Positions 51,656 to 58,737 of a DNA stretch of 64,000 nt are shown here, in pieces. The first letter of the stretch is position 1. Each line of letters starts with the position of its first letter. The notes beneath the pieces were generated by a model. The model was not told where the DNA came from, ran no database searches, and worked only from the letters and a program-made list of their open reading frames with translations. Made by a program: the position numbers and the translations under genes. This stretch comes from JBJXFE01 sp046153875 (GTDB lineage Bacteria; Planctomycetota; Phycisphaerae; Phycisphaerales; UBA1924): the NCBI GenBank assembly GCA_046153875.1, contig JBJXFE010000016.1, positions 1-64,000 on the forward strand, given 5' to 3'.

Positions 51656-53230
51656 TCACGTTGCTGCTTTGCAGATCTGCCGATCTGCCAATCCGCCAAT
51701 CTGTCGATTTGCCAATCTGCTGATCCGCTCCCCCGCCACCCGCGCCAGCAGCGCCGCCCGCCCCCGCACCCCATACCTCCGGTACAGCGCCCGCACGTGC
51801 CCGGACACGCCGGCGTGACTGATCCTCATCACCCGCGCGATCTGCGCATACGTCAGCCCCTCACGCAGCCCGCGGAGCACCCGCGCCCGCCGCCGCGGCA
51901 TCGGCCGCGGATCGTCGATCTTCAGCGCCGCGAACAGCCCGGCCCGCGACCGCACCCCGTGAACGCGATAGATCCGCCGCACGTGCCCCTCCACGCTCGC
52001 CCGCGCGATCCCCACCCGCCGACCGATCCGCGCCGCCGTCAGCCCGCGCTGGAGCAGCGCGAGAACCCGATCGCGCTGCGGCGCCGCGCGCCGCTGCGTT
52101 GCATAGCGCCTGCGGCGCTCCACAGCCATGCCCGCCGGCCGCTCAACCTCGCTCCCATACAGCAGCCCCGCCGAAAGGTGCGCCACGAACCGGTTCCAAC
52201 CCGAGTGCGTCACCATCGACGGATACACCACCCCATGACACACGTGACACGCCGGCCGGAACAGCCGCGCGAACGAACCACCGAGCGAGATCGAATCCCT
52301 CAACCCGGACCCCGCCGAGCCGGTCCCCCGCTCGCCATCCTCCCGCAAGACGCGGCATGCCGAACCGCCATCAGCGTCAGAACGCACGCACGACCCCGCC
52401 CGGAAGGGAAACCTGAACGTCACGTCCAGCGGGTCCTCGCCGCCGAGGGCGTCGAGCATCGTCCACGGCCGCAGCGGGAGATACAGCCGGTCCACCTTCC
52501 GCCCGCAGGCCGTGGGCGCGCGCGGATAGTCCTCATCGTCCGCGCCCGCCGCCTCCTCTCCCCATGTGCTGCTTTGCGAACTTGCTGCTTTGAGTATTTG
52601 CCCCAGCCCCGGGCACACAAACTGCCAGCCGACGTGCCGCGTGCCCGAGGCTCGGTCGCGCGGGTCGCGACGCCCGACCGGCACGCGTCTGAGCGCGAAC
52701 TCCAGGCCGTCGGGCACGCTGTTCCAGTGGTACTGCCAGAGCGTCCCCCACACCGGGTCGGGCGCACGCCCCAGGTCCGCGTTGGGGTCCAGCGGGCCAT
52801 GGCACCAGATCTCGGGAACGGGCTTGCCGCGCTTCCCCATGGAGAACGCATTGCGGTAGCTGACCTGGAAGACGCCGCGCTTGATCCAGGAGCGGAGCGA
52901 TTCGGGGTGGCGGCCCAGCGCGTACGCAGGACGCTCCCAGTCCCACCCCGGCCACGGGATGTTCACGGGCTTGCACAGCTCGCGGATCGTGCCCGAGAAC
53001 ACCACGATGTCGTGCGGCAGGCGCTCCTCGGGCAGGTACTTGGGCACGCACGCCTGCATGCTCAGCCGCCGGTCGTCCGCCCGCAGGCACAGGCACCACG
53101 GCCGGATCGGCCGCGTGAGCAGCGGGCGCGTGCGCCGCAGCGCGCGCCGAACCGCTTCGACCCGGTCCCCGCGCACCCGCGCCTCAAGCCTGTTCCAAGC
53201 CTCCGTCAGCGCACCGTCGATGCTGTCCAT
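51656..53230 (-). CDS. Zinc-ribbon protein with tandem LuxR-type HTH domains, repeat-invaded
   Basis: 524 residues. The C-terminal part has two LuxR-like helix-turn-helix units in tandem: VLALLQRGLTAARIGRRVGI (about 390) and VLRGLREGLTYAQIARVMRI (about 455), each followed by S.GHVR..YR.(H/Y)GVR. In the middle, FVCPG and, 33 residues later, CGRKVDRLYLP look like one CPxCGRRVxxLYLP zinc knuckle split by an insert; CHVCHGVVY is its second half. The insert is partly encoded by octamer repeats at 52568-52599. The last 20 residues are translated from another octamer tract (51663-51726). It may be a DNA-binding regulator. The zinc site could be impaired by the insert, although the frame is kept. Family not named with confidence. 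Confidence 0.75.
   Translation of the reverse strand: MDSIDGALTEAWNRLEARVRGDRVEAVRRALRRTRPLLTRPIRPWCLCLRADDRRLSMQACVPKYLPEERLPHDIVVFSGTIRELCKPVNIPWPGWDWERPAYALGRHPESLRSWIKRGVFQVSYRNAFSMGKRGKPVPEIWCHGPLDPNADLGRAPDPVWGTLWQYHWNSVPDGLEFALRRVPVGRRDPRDRASGTRHVGWQFVCPGLGQILKAASSQSSTWGEEAAGADDEDYPRAPTACGRKVDRLYLPLRPWTMLDALGGEDPLDVTFRFPFRAGSCVRSDADGGSACRVLREDGERGTGSAGSGLRDSISLGGSFARLFRPACHVCHGVVYPSMVTHSGWNRFVAHLSAGLLYGSEVERPAGMAVERRRRYATQRRAAPQRDRVLALLQRGLTAARIGRRVGIARASVEGHVRRIYRVHGVRSRAGLFAALKIDDPRPMPRRRARVLRGLREGLTYAQIARVMRISHAGVSGHVRALYRRYGVRGRAALLARVAGERISRLANRQIGGLADRQICKAAT
51663..51726. repeat. Octamer tandem repeat at the 3' end of the HTH gene
   Basis: Eight 8-bp units, mostly GCCAATCT-like (GCTGCTTT, GCAGATCT, GCCGATCT, GCCAATCC, GCCAATCT, GTCGATTT, GCCAATCT, GCTGATCC). 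They encode the C-terminal residues of the minus-strand HTH protein. Confidence 0.9.
52568..52599. repeat. Octamer repeat inside the HTH gene
   Basis: Four 8-bp units (GCTGCTTT, GCGAACTT, GCTGCTTT, GAGTATTT) inside the coding sequence, read on minus as QILKAASSQ. They sit in the extra segment that separates the two halves of a zinc knuckle. Confidence 0.9.
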
Positions 53231-53256
53231 GTTCCCCCCTCAGCCCTACCCCGTGC

Positions 53257-53437
53257 CACCGAGAACGACGCCCTCCCCTCCTCTACTCGACCTCCCACCC
53301 CTACCGCGTCGTTCTCGGTGCTGCTCTTCGCCTTTCGCTCTTCGCTTTTGCCGCTTTGAGTCCTCCCCCGTGCCACCGAAAACGACGCCCTCCCCTCTTC
53401 TACGCGCTCTCCCACCCCTACCGCGGCGTTCTCGGTG
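53257..53437. repeat. Tandem pair of 64-bp elements with 14-bp inverted ends
   Basis: Element A (53257-53320) begins CACCGAGAACGACG and ends CGTCGTTCTCGGTG, a perfect 14-bp inverted repeat. Element B (53374-53437) begins CACCGAAAACGACG and ends CGGCGTTCTCGGTG, nearly the same. Their interiors are similar (CCCTCCCCTC...CCCACCCCTACCG). The period is 117 bp; the spacer is a heptamer tract. Size and ends recall REP or miniature elements. Confidence 0.85.
53320..53361. repeat. Degenerate CTTTCG/CTTTG tract between palindromic elements
   Basis: Irregular 7-9-bp units ending in CTT or CTTT (for example CGCCTTT, CGCTCTT, CGCTTTT, GCCGCTTT). It fills the spacer between the two 64-bp elements. Confidence 0.65.
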
Positions 53438-53517
53438 CGGCTCTTTGCTGCTCCCCCGCCCGTTCCCCTCATCCGGTCTCTGCGATCTCTGCGCCTCTGT
53501 GGCTAATCCGTTGATTT

Positions 53518-53540
53518 GCTGCTTTGAGCTTTGCTGCTTT
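53518..53540. repeat. Short heptamer/octamer tract
   Basis: Three units: GCTGCTTT, GAGCTTT, GCTGCTTT. It lies in the repeat-rich gap. Confidence 0.8.
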
Positions 53541-53643
53541 GGCTCCCCGCCCCACCCTACCCCGCAGCCGCACCACAACCAGCACGCAAGCGCGCATCAC
53601 CACGAAACAGCGCACAACCCGCGTCGATACGACCTTTTTTTTT

Positions 53644-53745
53644 GCTGCCTTGCTGCCTTGCTGCCTTGCTGCCTTGCTGCCTTGCTGCCTTGCTGCCTTG
53701 CAGCTTTGCAGCTTTGCGCTTTGCGCTTTGCGCTTTGCGCTTTTT
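53644..53745. repeat. Longest heptamer/octamer array
   Basis: Seven exact copies of GCTGCCTT (53644-53699), two of GCAGCTTT (53700-53715), then four of GCGCTTT (53716-53743), preceded by a nine-T run (53635-53643). Units change in blocks, as expected from repeated slippage or local duplication. Confidence 0.95.
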
Positions 53746-53772
53746 CTACCGCTCCTCGACAACCGCCCCGCA

Positions 53773-54292
53773 GCCCCGAATGGGGCGACCGGAATGTAGC
53801 CACGGGTGGAGGTCGCCAAAGGCGACCGGAACCCGTGGAACCCGGGATCAGGTCCGTCAGAGCCCCGGACGGGGCGAAGGAACTATCTCACCCGGATCGG
53901 CCGCACCATCATCCCCACCGCGGCGACAATGGCGGTTCTGGTGCAGGCATCCTGCCTGCGATCAACAGAGCCCGAAGCGCAAGCGCCGCGGCCGCGACCG
54001 ACTCGGGGCTACCCATGAGCGTCGCCACGGTGGAGCGAGGCCGACCACTCATCCCGGCCCCAGCGGGGCCCACGAATGTTGCCAGGGGTGAAGCGATGCT
54101 GCATCGCGCAACCCCTGGAAACCGCCCCCCCCGATCAACTCCGCTCCGGCAGGGGCACGCGAACGCTTCACCACTCTTCCGCGAGCAGGTCGGCACTTCG
54201 ACGCTCCCCAAGCCGCGGAGCGGCGCCAGCGCATAGCCCGGGGTGCAAACCCCGGGGAACTGCAACCACAACCCCCAAGCCCCGCAAGGGGC
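53773..54292. repeat. Cluster of palindromic elements
   Basis: Three larger palindromes: 53800-53838 (CCACGGGT...ACCCGTGG with inner GGTCGCC/GGCGACC), 54082-54118 (CCAGGGGT...ACCCCTGG with inner GCGATG/CATCGC) and 54237-54256 (CCCGGGGT-GCAA-ACCCCGGG). Each is preceded by a TGTAGC-, TGTTGC- or CATAGC-like motif and followed by GGAAC or similar. Three small hairpins GCCCC-N4-GGGGC lie at 53773-53786, 53862-53875 and 54279-54292. They form two related families of dispersed palindromes. Confidence 0.85.
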
Positions 54293-54319
54293 GGCACCCC
54301 AGCATCGGCATGTCAGCAA

Positions 54320-55552
54320 TCAACCAGCCAAAGCGGATCGCCTGACGACGCTGACCTGCGAACCAAACAAGGCGCCCGATTCACGCCAGTTCAGATCGGG
54401 CGGCGCGGGCACCTCATCTTCGGTTCTCTGGAGCCGCAAACATCGGGTGAGCGAGTGGTACTCGCTGCGCGGCGCGTTGTGCGGAAGGCTGAACACTTCC
54501 ACCGACAGCGGGTCGTGTATTTGGAACGGCAGGGATTCGGGTAGGAAGGACTCCCCACCTCGCTCCAAGTGCTCTCGCATCCGTGCACGTAGCGTCGCGG
54601 TCGCGCCGACAAATACCGGCTTGCTTCGACACAGAACGCGGTACACACCGCCGCCTTTGGGCAGTCGGTCCGGATCAAGCGATCGGAGCGGAACGAACAG
54701 GCTTCGCTCCGGCGTTGCCAGATCAGCACGACGCGCGGCGGCTTCGCGACCAGACTTCCTGAAGGCGAGCAAGACCAGGTGGCAATCGATGGGATCGACG
54801 TTGTCACGGAGGGCACTCACGTACACGCTCAGCGCGCGACGTTGCTCAGGGTCGCACAGAATATCGTCGACGGAGGGCACCGCATGACCGACTTCAAACC
54901 ACTCGCGTTGGACCAAACTCGCCGCAATCTCGACGGCGTGCCCGATCTGCTCGAACGTCTCGTCCGCCAGCCGCTTCACTGGCTCTCGAAGCACATCCGC
55001 GTGGCGCTTGGCCTTACGGTTGTTCAGCAGTGTGCGGTTCAGTACCACTTCCGGGACAGTCGCGCCAAGCTCTCGGCAGCGGACGATGAACTCGGCGTTC
55101 GCCAGAGGGTTCAGAACAACATGGTCTTCGGGCAGGCGGCGCAAGAGGGAGCCGTAGACCGTGGCGACAAGCTCGCGGACATCGGTGTTCACACGACGGG
55201 CAGCGCGGCGCATCGATCCATTGACGGAGCCGACATGGCCGTTGGAGCACGCCGCCGGGGCAGCATCGAGATTTCCAAAGAGACCTGTGTCAGTCTGAAC
55301 GCGCCTGGGCTGGGGGCAGGTGTCGGTGGCCTCCGCGCGCTCCGCCGCAGGCTGGGTTTGCTCGCACCGACGGGCCACCTCTTCCATGACCATCTGTCGT
55401 GTTCGTGAGCGGTCTTCGGCCGTCCGCTGAACCAAGACAGGTGACACAGCGGCAGGCGCTTGCCGTTGGGTCGAGGCTGGTTCGTCCCCGAGCAGAACAA
55501 ACGCCTCCCTCAACAACGAACGCAGATCGACCCCCGAGGTCTTCTGCTTCAT
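54320..55552 (-). CDS. GIY-YIG-domain protein coupled to a sigma factor
   Basis: About 410 residues from ATG 55552, which overlaps the stop of the sigma gene (ATGA). The N-terminal 110 residues are low-complexity and Gln/Ala-rich. A helical middle region (about 125-310) has no recognised domain. The C-terminal 95 residues fit GIY-YIG: KGGGVYRVLC supplies GVY, PVFVGATATLRARMREHLE supplies FVG with the following Arg and His, then Glu in SEYHSLTR and Asn in PDLNWRE. All residues usually needed for this nuclease fold seem present. A nuclease translated together with an ECF-like sigma factor, next to a ubiquitin-like cassette, is an unusual combination. Whether it cuts DNA, or uses the fold for binding, cannot be told from sequence. 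Confidence 0.8.
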   Translation of the reverse strand: MKQKTSGVDLRSLLREAFVLLGDEPASTQRQAPAAVSPVLVQRTAEDRSRTRQMVMEEVARRCEQTQPAAERAEATDTCPQPRRVQTDTGLFGNLDAAPAACSNGHVGSVNGSMRRAARRVNTDVRELVATVYGSLLRRLPEDHVVLNPLANAEFIVRCRELGATVPEVVLNRTLLNNRKAKRHADVLREPVKRLADETFEQIGHAVEIAASLVQREWFEVGHAVPSVDDILCDPEQRRALSVYVSALRDNVDPIDCHLVLLAFRKSGREAAARRADLATPERSLFVPLRSLDPDRLPKGGGVYRVLCRSKPVFVGATATLRARMREHLERGGESFLPESLPFQIHDPLSVEVFSLPHNAPRSEYHSLTRCLRLQRTEDEVPAPPDLNWRESGALFGSQVSVVRRSALAG

Positions 55553-56181
55553 GCTTCGCTCCTGTGTTTGCCAGTCGATGGCTCGATATTCAGTGCCTTT
55601 CGCAGCCGCTTCTGCGCTCGATACCACCACTGCGAAACCAGACCGGCATCGACACCCAACTCCTCCGCGAGAATTGTTGAATAGGCCTTCCCGCCGTATT
55701 CCGGGTCTGCCTCGCCATGCCTCATGTAGGCGAGTGCGGCGCGGCGTTGGTTTTGGGGGAGTTGTTCGATCTCCACAATCAATCGCTCGACGAGTTCGGA
55801 CCTCTCTGTTGCGTCAGCCGGGTCGTCGACCACGAGGAGCAGCGCCGCACGAGCCGCGACGCGCGGCGCCGCCTTCTCCTGCACCTTCTGGTGCCGAATC
55901 CAGTCGATGGCGCGCTGCCTGGCGCGACGCTTCGCCAACGTCTCGATGCTTGCCTGATCGTGATCGTAACGAATCGTGCCATTCACGAAATCGGCAATCA
56001 CGTCCACAACGATCTTCGCTCGTTCGTCGTCAGGAAGCCGCCAGGGGTACATCGACCCCAGATCGCGATGCAGCACATCGTCGAGAAGGTCTATCAGTGC
56101 ATCCCGCGCGGCGGGATCTCCTCGGGCCAGTTTGACCTCAAGTTCCGTCGCGGGTTTTCGCCTCGGCGGCGGTACAAGCAT
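55549..56181 (-). CDS. ECF-like sigma factor
   Basis: 210 residues; AGGAGG lies 8 nt before the ATG. Region 2 is suggested by MYPWRLPDDERAKIVVDVIADFVNG and RARQRAIDWIRHQK. Region 4 is seen in LIVEIEQLPQNQRRAALAYMRHG and a helix-turn-helix ILAEELGVDAGLVSQWWYRAQKRLRKAL. It is more divergent than the sigma factor at 10 kb. There is no anti-sigma gene; the coupled downstream gene encodes a GIY-YIG protein. It is divergent from the ubiquitin-like operon and could drive that operon as well as its own gene through the mirrored motif at 56242-56305. The regulatory link is inference. Confidence 0.82.
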   Translation of the reverse strand: MLVPPPRRKPATELEVKLARGDPAARDALIDLLDDVLHRDLGSMYPWRLPDDERAKIVVDVIADFVNGTIRYDHDQASIETLAKRRARQRAIDWIRHQKVQEKAAPRVAARAALLLVVDDPADATERSELVERLIVEIEQLPQNQRRAALAYMRHGEADPEYGGKAYSTILAEELGVDAGLVSQWWYRAQKRLRKALNIEPSTGKHRSEA

Positions 56182-56490
56182 CTCGCGGCCCTCCTGACCC
56201 TCCTCTACTTGTCCGTGTCCCTCTACGGCGAGACCCCCGGGGGTATGACAGCGTTCGTGGGAAAAAAGTTGCGGCCCAAGAATCTGGCGTTCGGTCTGTC
56301 ATACCACCGCCCGCTCGCCGTACAGGTTAGCGAAGCCCGACGCGATCGCATCGCAGGCCAACACCGGCCCGGATCGTCAGGGGCCAAGTAGTCCGGTGGT
56401 TGAGGGTACCAGCTGCTTCGGTGCCGGGGCGGTGTCGCCTCCGGCGGTAGCTGTCACTCGGACACACCGAATCAGACCGGAGCACGAACC
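56182..56490. promoter_or_regulatory. Divergent control region with mirrored 10-bp motif
   Basis: This 309-bp region separates the sigma/GIY-YIG unit from the ubiquitin-like unit. GGTATGACAG (56242-56251) recurs perfectly on the opposite strand as CTGTCATACC (56296-56305), 44 bp apart. Each copy is oriented toward one of the two units. The motif contains ATGACA, five of six matches to a -35 box, but no matching -10 element is clear, so it could be two ECF promoters or two operator sites. CGTTCG also occurs next to each copy. No small gene was found. Confidence 0.6.
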
Positions 56491-57165
56491 ATGGAACAGC
56501 ACCAGGAACACGATCGTGACGGGGGCTGCGGGTGCGACGAACGCGACCGCCAGCGGCCCTTCTGCGTGAACACCGAGGGCACCGAACACCAATGGGACCG
56601 CCCGCGCATCACCACGGAAGAAATCGCCCGGCTTGGCGGTTGGGACCCCGCCAAGGGCGTTATTGAAGTTCTCGCCGACAACAGCGAGCGGACGCTCGCG
56701 CCCGGAGAGATCGTTCACCTGCGCCCGGGGCACGCCTTCTGCCGGCGCGTGCGCTGGAAGCGTGGGTTCACGCGCGCAGAACGGATCGGGGCGGAAGTGG
56801 CCCTGTTGCAGCGCGCATTCCCGGGATTGGAGCACCGGCAGAGTTGGGTCCGTCTTCCCGGCGTGCAGCTCCCCCCGGGGTGGACACCGGGCACCGTGGA
56901 TGTCGCCTTCCAGATCAGCGACGCTTTCCCGGGCGCGCCCCCTTACGGAATCTTCGTTCCCGCCGGGCTTCGCTTCAATGGCACGACGCCGCAGAACTAC
57001 ACGGAACCTGCGGGCACTCAGCCGCCCTTCGGCGGGGTCTGGGGGCTCTTCTCATGGTCTGTTGCCGACGCGTCGGACTGGCGTCCGAGCGCGAGCGTCG
57101 AGCACGGGGTCAACCTCTTGCAGTGGGCGCGCGGCTTTGCCCAGCGCTTCGCGGAGGGCGCGTGA
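56491..57165 (+). CDS. Ubiquitin-like domain fused to E2-like domain
   Basis: 224 residues; GGAG precedes the ATG. Residues 24-86 resemble the bacterial multi-ubiquitin (Ubl) domain: FCVNTEGTEHQWDRPRITTEEIARLGG, then VIEVLADNSERTLAPGEIVHLRPG. Residues 95-224 resemble prokaryotic E2 family E: LQRAFPGLEH, VRLPGVQLPPGW, VDVAFQISDAFPGAPPYGIFVP, WSVADASDWRP. No cysteine occurs after residue 84, so a canonical E2 thioester is impossible. The chain ends AEGA, not in the diglycine of classical Ubls. The JAMM gene starts directly at the next base (TGA-ATG). It is the first gene of a three-gene operon with JAMM peptidase and E1, the set that defines bacterial ubiquitin-like conjugation systems. Family names are from recognition, not a search. 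Confidence 0.82.
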   Translation: MEQHQEHDRDGGCGCDERDRQRPFCVNTEGTEHQWDRPRITTEEIARLGGWDPAKGVIEVLADNSERTLAPGEIVHLRPGHAFCRRVRWKRGFTRAERIGAEVALLQRAFPGLEHRQSWVRLPGVQLPPGWTPGTVDVAFQISDAFPGAPPYGIFVPAGLRFNGTTPQNYTEPAGTQPPFGGVWGLFSWSVADASDWRPSASVEHGVNLLQWARGFAQRFAEGA

Positions 57166-57708
57166 ATGCCCCTGACTGCAATCCACCTCCGAGATGGCTT
57201 GTTTGAGCAGGTTCGCGGGCACCTGCTCCCACACGGGGGCGAGTGCGAGGAAGCGGCCTTCCTCTTCGCCCGCGCCGAGACGCGGCTCGACACGATCATC
57301 CTGTCCGTGAGCGACAGCATGATGATCCCCCCCGAGGGATTCGCCAGCCGATCGCGGTACTACCTGGAACTGACCGACGAAACCCGCGCCGCCGTCATCA
57401 AGCGTGCCCATGACCTTGGGACCGGGCTAATCGAATGCCACTCTCACCCCAGCCAGCGCGGCGCGTGCTTTTCGTGGAGCGACCTGCACGGCTTCGATGA
57501 TTTTGTGCCCCACGTTCGCTGGCGGCTCGGCGGGCGGCCATATGCGGCGGTGGTGTTCGCCACCGACTCCATCGACGCCTTGGCATGGGCTGGAGCAGCC
57601 GGTGAGGCCTCCCCGGTATCGATCGTCAACGCGGGCAAGGGTCTCATTCATCCAACAGGCGCGACGTACCAGAACTGGAATGCGATCTATGAGGGACAGC
57701 CGCTTTGA
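57166..57708 (+). CDS. JAMM/MPN metallopeptidase (putative deconjugase)
   Basis: 180 residues. The JAMM zinc site is complete: Glu in GECEEAAFLFAR (about 26-29), then GLIECHSHPSQRGACFSWSDLHGFDD, where HSHP gives His92 and His94 and SWSD gives Ser103 and Asp106. In eukaryotes and in CBASS (Cap3) or Bil systems such peptidases cleave ubiquitin-like proteins from targets or trim their precursors. It overlaps the E1 gene by 20 nt. Here it may remove the Ubl from targets or process the 'EGA' end of the Ubl-E2 protein. That role is inferred from the operon. Confidence 0.88.
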   Translation: MPLTAIHLRDGLFEQVRGHLLPHGGECEEAAFLFARAETRLDTIILSVSDSMMIPPEGFASRSRYYLELTDETRAAVIKRAHDLGTGLIECHSHPSQRGACFSWSDLHGFDDFVPHVRWRLGGRPYAAVVFATDSIDALAWAGAAGEASPVSIVNAGKGLIHPTGATYQNWNAIYEGQPL

Positions 57709-58606
57709 CCGACAGCTCCCGTTATTTGGCAAAGCCGGTCAGGACAAACTCCGGGCGGCCCATGTCGCCGTGATCGGGGCGGGCGGCACCGGGAGCGCCC
57801 TGATCCCGCAACTCGCGCTGCTCGGCGTGGGGCGCATGGTCCTCGTTGACCACGATGAGGTCGAGGAGAGCAACCGCAACCGTCACTTCTGCGCCCGACA
57901 CTCGGACCCGATCCCTGGCACGCCGAAAGTCGATACCGCCCGGCGCATGATCGCGGAGTACGACCCCACCATCGCGGTTGAATGCGTCGGGACAAGCGTG
58001 CTCACGAAAGAGGGCTTCGATGCGGTCAAGTCCGCCGACTTTGTGTTCGGGTGCGTTGACCTCGAGGGTGTTCGATTGGTTCTCACGGAGTTGTGCGCGG
58101 CCTACGACAAGCCATACATCGACGTGTCAAGCGGAGTGGAGCCGGGCGACCCGCCTCGTTACGGCGGGCGGGTGTGCTGCTCCGTTGCCGGACACGGATG
58201 CTTGGTCTGCATGGGCGAACTCGACATGGCGGAAGCCGCCCGCGATCTTGAAACGCCGGCGGAGCGAAAGGACCGGGAAGCCATTTATGGCGTGCGAGCG
58301 GACCTGCTAGGCGAACGCGGCCCGTCGGTGGTTTCGATCAACGCCGTTGTTGCCTCGCTCGCGGCCACCGAGTTCATGAAACTCTGCACGGGGCTGGATC
58401 AGCCGACCCGCACACTCAAGTACGACGGGCGGATGTCCCGCGTCAGCGTCAGTCGGGATGAGCCGCAGGCGGATTGCTATTACTGCAACGCGGCGAGAGG
58501 AACGGGCGCGATGGCGGACGTGGAGCGATTCCTCCGGTCCACAGCGAGGCCGACGTTGGCGGGTGGCTCCGTCACCGTGCCACCATCATCCCCGCCCCGG
58601 GGATGA
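57689..58606 (+). CDS. E1-like (ThiF/MoeB) adenylyltransferase
   Basis: 305 residues from ATG 57689, starting MRDSRFDRQLPLFGKAGQ like ThiF/E1 proteins. ATP-binding motifs: VIGAGGTGSALIPQLALLGVG (Gly-rich loop, 29-49), VLVDHDEVEESNRNRHF (Asp54 and the Arg finger), and the catalytic Asp in FGCVDLEGVR. Two CxxC pairs, CLVC (171-174) and CYYC (263-266), make the structural zinc site. E1 enzymes adenylate the C-terminus of a Ubl. A conserved catalytic cysteine outside the zinc site is not obvious. The last 20 residues are Ser/Pro-rich and the stop codon lies within a 14-bp hairpin. Confidence 0.92.
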   Translation: MRDSRFDRQLPLFGKAGQDKLRAAHVAVIGAGGTGSALIPQLALLGVGRMVLVDHDEVEESNRNRHFCARHSDPIPGTPKVDTARRMIAEYDPTIAVECVGTSVLTKEGFDAVKSADFVFGCVDLEGVRLVLTELCAAYDKPYIDVSSGVEPGDPPRYGGRVCCSVAGHGCLVCMGELDMAEAARDLETPAERKDREAIYGVRADLLGERGPSVVSINAVVASLAATEFMKLCTGLDQPTRTLKYDGRMSRVSVSRDEPQADCYYCNAARGTGAMADVERFLRSTARPTLAGGSVTVPPSSPPRG

Positions 58607-58612
58607 TGGTGG
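58580..58612 (+). terminator. 14-bp hairpin containing the E1 stop codon
   Basis: CCACCATCATCCCC (58580-58593) and GGGGATGATGGTGG (58599-58612) form a perfect stem with a GCCCC loop; the E1 stop TGA (58604-58606) lies in the descending arm. No U-tract follows. Likely the end of the ubiquitin-like operon, and it faces the convergent gene ending at 58738. Confidence 0.7.
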
Positions 58613-58737
58613 TTGAGGCCCGGCGCGAATCCCAGTCGCCCCGCGCCGCCGCGCACCGCCCCGCCCACCTACGCCGCCTCCGCCGCCGCACCCCAAGCCA
58701 CCGACCCGGCCCGCGCTCCTCACGGTCGCGTCTCTGA

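Larger units (their letters stand above)
53231..54319. other. Repeat-rich gap without a credible gene
   Basis: This 1.1-kb stretch lies between two minus-strand genes. Open frames exist on both strands but translate only repeats (for example runs of KAARQQGS), lack ribosome sites and resemble nothing known. It contains a tandem pair of 64-bp palindrome-ended elements, three heptamer/octamer tracts, three long palindromes and three GCCCC-N4-GGGGC hairpins, described separately. The mixture looks like a sink for small repetitive elements upstream of the sigma/GIY-YIG and ubiquitin-like genes. Confidence 0.8.

Noticed and set aside
53469..53819. Small minus-strand frame in the repeat-rich gap (repeats of KAARQQGS)
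   Set aside because: It only translates the octamer array and has no ribosome site or family resemblance.
53909..54319. Minus-strand frame of 136 residues before the GIY-YIG gene
   Set aside because: It spans palindromic elements, has odd composition and no recognisable domain; treated as non-coding.
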